Below, piece by piece: positions 36,271-42,992 of a stretch of 42,992 bases of DNA. Position numbers and translations under genes: made by a program. Under the pieces are notes generated by a model that worked only from the letters and a program-made list of their open reading frames with translations, did not search any database and was not told the origin of the DNA. The DNA is from Spartobacteria bacterium (GTDB lineage: Bacteria > Verrucomicrobiota > Kiritimatiellia > CAIQIC01 > Lenti-01). The DNA lies in NCBI GenBank assembly GCA_009930415.1, contig RZYG01000003.1, positions 1 through 42,992 on the forward strand. Reading direction: 5' to 3'. Every line of letters begins with the position of its first letter. Position 1 is the stretch's first letter.

Positions 36271-37713
36271 CTAGAATTGGAAGTAGATGAAAGGATTGAA
36301 TCCGGAAGCGCACATTTCGGTGGCGACCAGAACGAAGATCAGGACGCTGGCCGCAAAGCGGAGCGCCACCGTTCGCGCCGGCAGGGCGTCGGGATCGGCC
36401 GGGTCCCGCGGCAGGAACCGGTCGAGACCCAGCGCCGGCGCGAAGGCGCAGGGGATCCCGACGGCCGCGGCCAGCCAGAGCGAGCGGTCGGCCATGACTT
36501 CGGGGAAGGTCAGCAATCCGGCGCCGTCCGGCAGCAGGTTGAACAGCAGCAGATAGAAGCCGCCGGCCCGGTGGATCGTGCCCGAGCGGAACAGCACCCA
36601 GCCCAGCGCCACCAACAGGAAGGTCCCGGCGATCGCCACCGGCCGCGGAATGCGCTTCATTCGCTCGGGACCCAAGGATTTCTCGATGGAAATGAGCGTG
36701 CCGTGCCAGATGCCCCACAGGATGAACGTCCAGGCCGCTCCGTGCCAGAAGCCGGACGCCAGGAACACCAGCCACAAATTGAACAGGGTGCGCCGGTGGC
36801 CCTTGCGGTTCCCCCCGAGCGGCACGTAGAGGTATTCCATCATGAAGCGACCGAGGGAAATATGCCAGCGGCGCCAGAATTCGCCGATGCCCGCGGAAGC
36901 GTACGGGAAGTTGAAGTTTTCCAGAAACCGGAAGCCCAGCATGCGGCCCAGCCCGATCGCCATGTCGGAATACCCCGCGAAATCGTAGTAGAGCTGGAAC
37001 GTGTAGGCCAGCACCCCGGCCCAGGCCTGCGTCGTGGTCATCAGCGACGGCGGCGTGTCGAACACCATGTCCGCCAATCTGGCGAAGGTATTTGCCAGGA
37101 AAACCTTTTTGGCGAGGCCGACGGCAAACCGCCAGAAGCCGTCGAGGAACAGGCCCGTGGTCGTGGAACGCCGGTCGATCTGCTGCGCGACGTCGTGGTA
37201 GCGCACGATGGGACCCGCGATGAGCTGCGGGAACAACGCGATGTAGAGCAAATGCCTCCCCGCGCTGCCGGCGACTTGCGCCGTGCCGCGGTAGACGTCG
37301 ACCAGATAGCTGATTTTCTGGAAGGTGAAGAACGAAATGCCGATGGGCAGCACGACCGCCGTCCACGCGAACGGCGGCCGGCCGAACCAGCCGAGCAAAC
37401 CATGGATTTCCGCCACGAAGAAATTGGCGTACTTGAAGTAGAGCAGCAGCCCGAGATCCAGCGCGACGACGAGCCCCAGCAGGAGCTTGCGCTTCGGGTC
37501 CGGCAGGCGTCCCCGCGGGAGCCAGCGGCTGGCGTGGTAGTCGACGAAGCATGTCGCGATCAGCACGAAGACGAACCGGGGCGCGCCCCACGCGAAGAAT
37601 ATCAGGCTGGCGGTCAGTGCGGCAACGTTCCGCCCGCGCGGCGGCGACAGGAAGTACAGCGCCAGGGCCGCCGGCAGGAAATAGAACAGGAAAGTGGCCG
37701 AACTGAAGACCAT
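36271..37713 (-). CDS. MBOAT family O-acyltransferase (AlgI-like)
   Basis: 'MVFSSATFLFYFLPAALALYFL', 'LPIGISFFTFQKISYLVDVYRG', 'YYDFAGYSDMAIGLGRMLGFRFLENFNFPYAS', 'FWRRWHISLGRFMMEYLYVPLGGNRKG', 'ASGFWHGAAWTFILWGIWHG'. Confidence 0.96.
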   Translation of the reverse strand: MVFSSATFLFYFLPAALALYFLSPPRGRNVAALTASLIFFAWGAPRFVFVLIATCFVDYHASRWLPRGRLPDPKRKLLLGLVVALDLGLLLYFKYANFFVAEIHGLLGWFGRPPFAWTAVVLPIGISFFTFQKISYLVDVYRGTAQVAGSAGRHLLYIALFPQLIAGPIVRYHDVAQQIDRRSTTTGLFLDGFWRFAVGLAKKVFLANTFARLADMVFDTPPSLMTTTQAWAGVLAYTFQLYYDFAGYSDMAIGLGRMLGFRFLENFNFPYASAGIGEFWRRWHISLGRFMMEYLYVPLGGNRKGHRRTLFNLWLVFLASGFWHGAAWTFILWGIWHGTLISIEKSLGPERMKRIPRPVAIAGTFLLVALGWVLFRSGTIHRAGGFYLLLFNLLPDGAGLLTFPEVMADRSLWLAAAVGIPCAFAPALGLDRFLPRDPADPDALPARTVALRFAASVLIFVLVATEMCASGFNPFIYFQF

Positions 37714-37722
37714 AAACGTCGT

Positions 37723-39351
37723 CTAGCCCTTGCACCCGGCGGGAATCCGGTACAGCCCGCCCGAGGCCGTCACGAGATCCTGCAGCGAATGGACCGGCAG
37801 GAGATCGGCCGTGGCGGTTGCCGGATCGATTCCGAGATCGGCCACGGTCTTCACGAGGCCCGCGGAACGCAGGGCGTCTTTCGCGGTGTCGTCGATCGAC
37901 TGCCCGACGGGCGTGTCGCCCGCGACGGCCGCCACGGCTTTCTGGCGCGTGGCGAGATCCGGACACCGGTCGAGATAGGCGATGCCGACTTCTGTCACGA
38001 CGTGTGTCACCTGGTCGCCCGCGATCATGACCGGCGGCTCGGGGAAAATGCCGTCCCGGTGCAACTGCTGCGCGTCGAGCTCCTCGACGAAGACGGGGAT
38101 GTTCTTCTTTTCGGAGCGGGTGGGCGTGAGCTGGACGACCAGCTTGCGGCCGCGGAACACCTGCTCGCGGGTACCGCCGGCGGCCGTGGTGGCCGGCGAG
38201 TTGTGGCGGCGGCCGGGCGGCGTCCCGCCGAGGTTGGGCGCGCCGCCGAATCCGGCGATCATCCCCTTGATGGCCGTCGATGAATTGCCGAAGCGGTCGA
38301 TCTGGAGCGTCGCGCCGATGAACAAATCGATGGCATAGAGCCCCGCGATGTGCGCGCAGCAGCGATTGGACCGCATGGAACCGTCGGGGCCGACGGCGAA
38401 GACGTCGGGGCGCGCCTGCACGTAGTCGTCCATGCCCGGTTCGCCGCCGAACGCGTAGACGTGCTCGACGAAGCCGGCTTCGATGGCCGGGATGAGCGTG
38501 GGGTGGGGATTGAGCACCCAGCGCGTCGCCACCTTGCCCTTGAGGCCCAGTTGCGCGCCGTAGGTCGGCAGCAACAGCTCGATGGCGGCCGTGGCGTAGC
38601 CGAGGCCGTGGTTGAGCGCCTGCACGCCGTAGGGTTGGTAGATGCCCTTCAGGGCCATCATCGCCATCAGGATCTGCTGGTTCGTGATCTTGCCGGGGTC
38701 GCGCGTGAAAAGCGGCTGCAGGTGGTAGTCCTCGTCCGTCACGACGATGAAATCGACCCATGAGGCGGGGATGTCCACGCGCGGCAGTTGCGCGAGCTTC
38801 TTTTTCGCCTGCACGATCACCACGCCCATCTTGAAGCGCGTGGCCTCGGCGATGAGCGGGGAATCCTCGGTGTTGTTGCCCGTGTAGATGTTTCCCGCTT
38901 CGTCGCAAGCCTCGGCCGCGAGGATGGCCACCTGCGGATAGAGATCCACGAAATACCGGCCATAGAGTTCGAGATACGTGTGGATGGCGCCGATCTTCAC
39001 CTTCTTTTCGGCGGCGAGCTGGTAAAGCGCCTTGGACTGCGGGCCGGAATAGGCGAAATCGAGGTGCTCGGCGATGCCCAGGCGGAACAGATCGAGGTGT
39101 TCGTTCAGCACGAGCGTGGATTGCGTCATGTGCAGGTGGTTGACCTGCTCGGGATCCAGCTTGATCATCTCGCGCGCGAAGAAATCGGCCTGCTTCTGGT
39201 TGTCGCCTTCGATGCACACGCGGTCGCCGCTGCGCACGACGGCCTGCAACAGCGCCAAGGCGTTTGCCTTGGCGACGAATTTGCCTTGGGCGACGGGGGC
39301 GGCGGCCTGCAGGCGGGAAAGGTAGCTGTCGCGGAGTCGGTCGAATTTCAT
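37723..39351 (-). CDS. Malonate decarboxylase alpha subunit-like (MdcA) CoA/ACP transferase
   Basis: 'VRSGDRVCIEGDNQKQADFFAREMIKLDPEQVNHLHMTQSTLVLNEHLDLFRLGIAEHLDFAYSGPQ...GFGGAPNLGGTPPGRRH'. Confidence 0.85.
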   Translation of the reverse strand: MKFDRLRDSYLSRLQAAAPVAQGKFVAKANALALLQAVVRSGDRVCIEGDNQKQADFFAREMIKLDPEQVNHLHMTQSTLVLNEHLDLFRLGIAEHLDFAYSGPQSKALYQLAAEKKVKIGAIHTYLELYGRYFVDLYPQVAILAAEACDEAGNIYTGNNTEDSPLIAEATRFKMGVVIVQAKKKLAQLPRVDIPASWVDFIVVTDEDYHLQPLFTRDPGKITNQQILMAMMALKGIYQPYGVQALNHGLGYATAAIELLLPTYGAQLGLKGKVATRWVLNPHPTLIPAIEAGFVEHVYAFGGEPGMDDYVQARPDVFAVGPDGSMRSNRCCAHIAGLYAIDLFIGATLQIDRFGNSSTAIKGMIAGFGGAPNLGGTPPGRRHNSPATTAAGGTREQVFRGRKLVVQLTPTRSEKKNIPVFVEELDAQQLHRDGIFPEPPVMIAGDQVTHVVTEVGIAYLDRCPDLATRQKAVAAVAGDTPVGQSIDDTAKDALRSAGLVKTVADLGIDPATATADLLPVHSLQDLVTASGGLYRIPAGCKG

Positions 39352-39430
39352 GGGGAGATCCTTGTTGGAAACGTGGTCTATCTACCTGAGGCCGGCCGGA
39401 AAACCAATGCCGAACTTCGCCGTCCGGTTT

Positions 39431-39997
39431 TCACTCCGGCGGCTGGATCAACCGCAGGAGAGCGGCTAAAAACGGAGGGCAATTCGGATTCAGGGCATAC
39501 CCTTGCCCTTCGCGGACGACCAATCCCCCGTCCAGCATGGTTTTCACGTGCCAATCGATGGTTTCGGGGCAGGAATGGACATGGGTCGCCAGCGCGATGC
39601 GGTTCAACGGGCCGGTGCGCAAGGCCGTTGCGAGGGCGATTCGCCGCTCGTGCCCGAGCGCGTGGGCCATGCCGGCGAGGGCGGCCAGATCGGGACGGGA
39701 ACGCAGCAGCGCGGCTTTCAGGACTTCCAACAAAGGCGCGGCCGTCGGGACCTGGGGATCCGGAATCGGCATGAACGTCACCGAGCGCCCTTGGCAAGTC
39801 CGGCGCAACAGCCCGCGCGACTGCAAACGGCGCAATTCCTGGCTGGCATCCGAAATGCCGATGCCCAGCCGCTTGGCCATTTGCGACACGTTTTGTCCGG
39901 GTTCCAGCAGGGTCAGCCGCAGGAGTTCCAAACGGTGGACCCCGGCCAAAACCCGGCACGTTCTCCAAAGCGTAGGATTCAGCGTTTTCAACTTCAA
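39431..39997 (-). CDS. Winged-HTH (ArsR-like) transcriptional regulator with two wHTH units
   Basis: 'HRLELLRLTLLEPGQNVSQMAKRLGIGISDASQELRRLQSRGLLRR' and 'GHERRIALATALRTGPLNRIALATHVHSCPETIDWHVKTMLDGGLVV'; TTG start, alternative TTG at 39991 has better RBS spacing. Confidence 0.8.
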   Translation of the reverse strand: MKLKTLNPTLWRTCRVLAGVHRLELLRLTLLEPGQNVSQMAKRLGIGISDASQELRRLQSRGLLRRTCQGRSVTFMPIPDPQVPTAAPLLEVLKAALLRSRPDLAALAGMAHALGHERRIALATALRTGPLNRIALATHVHSCPETIDWHVKTMLDGGLVVREGQGYALNPNCPPFLAALLRLIQPPE

Positions 39998-40011
39998 TCC
40001 TCCAGAACGCC

Positions 40012-40074
40012 TGATGTTTTATAAAACGTTTGGCAGCCCGTCAACCCGGAAACCAAACGTTTCATAAAACATCA
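40012..40074 (-). promoter_or_regulatory. Candidate promoter/operator: 22-bp inverted repeat with nested GTTT(T/C)ATAAAAC palindromes, TTGACG -35-like element in loop
   Basis: TGATGTTTTATAAAACGTTTGG (40012-40033) vs reverse complement of 40053-40074, 21/22 identical; minus-strand TTGACG (40044-40039) with TATAAA/TAAAAC 15-17 nt downstream. Confidence 0.65.
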
Positions 40075-40126
40075 TGTTCTCGGCAACCGCATGGAAGGGA
40101 AGTGGTTGCTGCATATAATGTCGGTT

Positions 40127-42805
<2,679 letters not shown>

Positions 42806-42946
42806 GGGTCGCTCCTATAAACAAAAATATCCGGAGAAAATAGCGCGGGACCGGGCCGGGGGCAATCACAGAAAACCGGGCCGCCGGGCTGGGGAGCGGG
42901 GCTGTTGCGGCTCGAAGGTAGATGCTATGGGGTCTTGCAGATCAGG

Positions 42947-42952
42947 TATAAT
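42947..42952 (+). promoter_or_regulatory. Candidate -10 (TATAAT) upstream of a truncated + strand gene starting about 42990
   Basis: GGTATAATGG, followed by AAAGGAG RBS and ATG at the window edge; -35 not convincing. Confidence 0.4.
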
Positions 42953-42992
42953 GGCGTTGTGGTGAACAACCAGAAAGGAGCCACGACACATG

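Noticed and set aside
34982-39217. 1411-aa minus-strand open frame
   Set aside because: Only the 34982-36268 part is a plausible protein; the rest is a shadow frame over the MBOAT and MdcA-like genes caused by high GC.
40114-40120. TATAAT on the plus strand in the acnA/regulator intergenic region
   Set aside because: Would drive transcription antisense to acnA and has no credible -35; likely chance.

Overview
High-GC bacterial chromosomal window. Taxonomy was not determined; the gene set is compatible with the PVC/Kiritimatiellota-Verrucomicrobiota area, but that is only an impression. From left to right it contains: (1) the end of a group-4-hydrogenase-like/complex-I-like operon (HyfE-, HyfF-, HyfG- and ferredoxin+HyfI-like) whose large subunit lacks the [NiFe] cysteine motifs, so it looks like an Ehr-type complex; (2) a leftward block with LDH, an SBP-PAS histidine kinase, DUF368, nadB, a redoxin, a DsbD-N-like protein and a D-2-hydroxyacid dehydrogenase; (3) a 6-copy 74-bp palindromic tandem repeat; (4) aroB, an uncharacterised ORF, an inverted-repeat-flanked GxxExxY gene, dprA, topA with three novel-looking C-terminal repeats, a Xer recombinase, a DJ-1/PfpI protein, a methyltransferase and queH; (5) a CapD-like gene translationally coupled to a radical-SAM/SPASM + PqqD + HprK-like cassette resembling the SynChlorMet (Scm) cassette, interrupted by an inverted-repeat-flanked S23/four-helix-bundle gene that carries an in-frame stop; (6) a hybrid histidine kinase, a phosphoesterase, a methyltransferase, membrane proteins and lipoproteins, a beta-helix protein, AlgX/MBOAT-like genes, an orphan MdcA-like gene with a linked HTH regulator and a strong twin-palindrome operator candidate, and acnA. 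The strongest leads are the radical SAM cassette with its embedded repeats and S23 element, and the parallel GxxExxY cassette. All family names come from reading the translated sequence; no database search was run.
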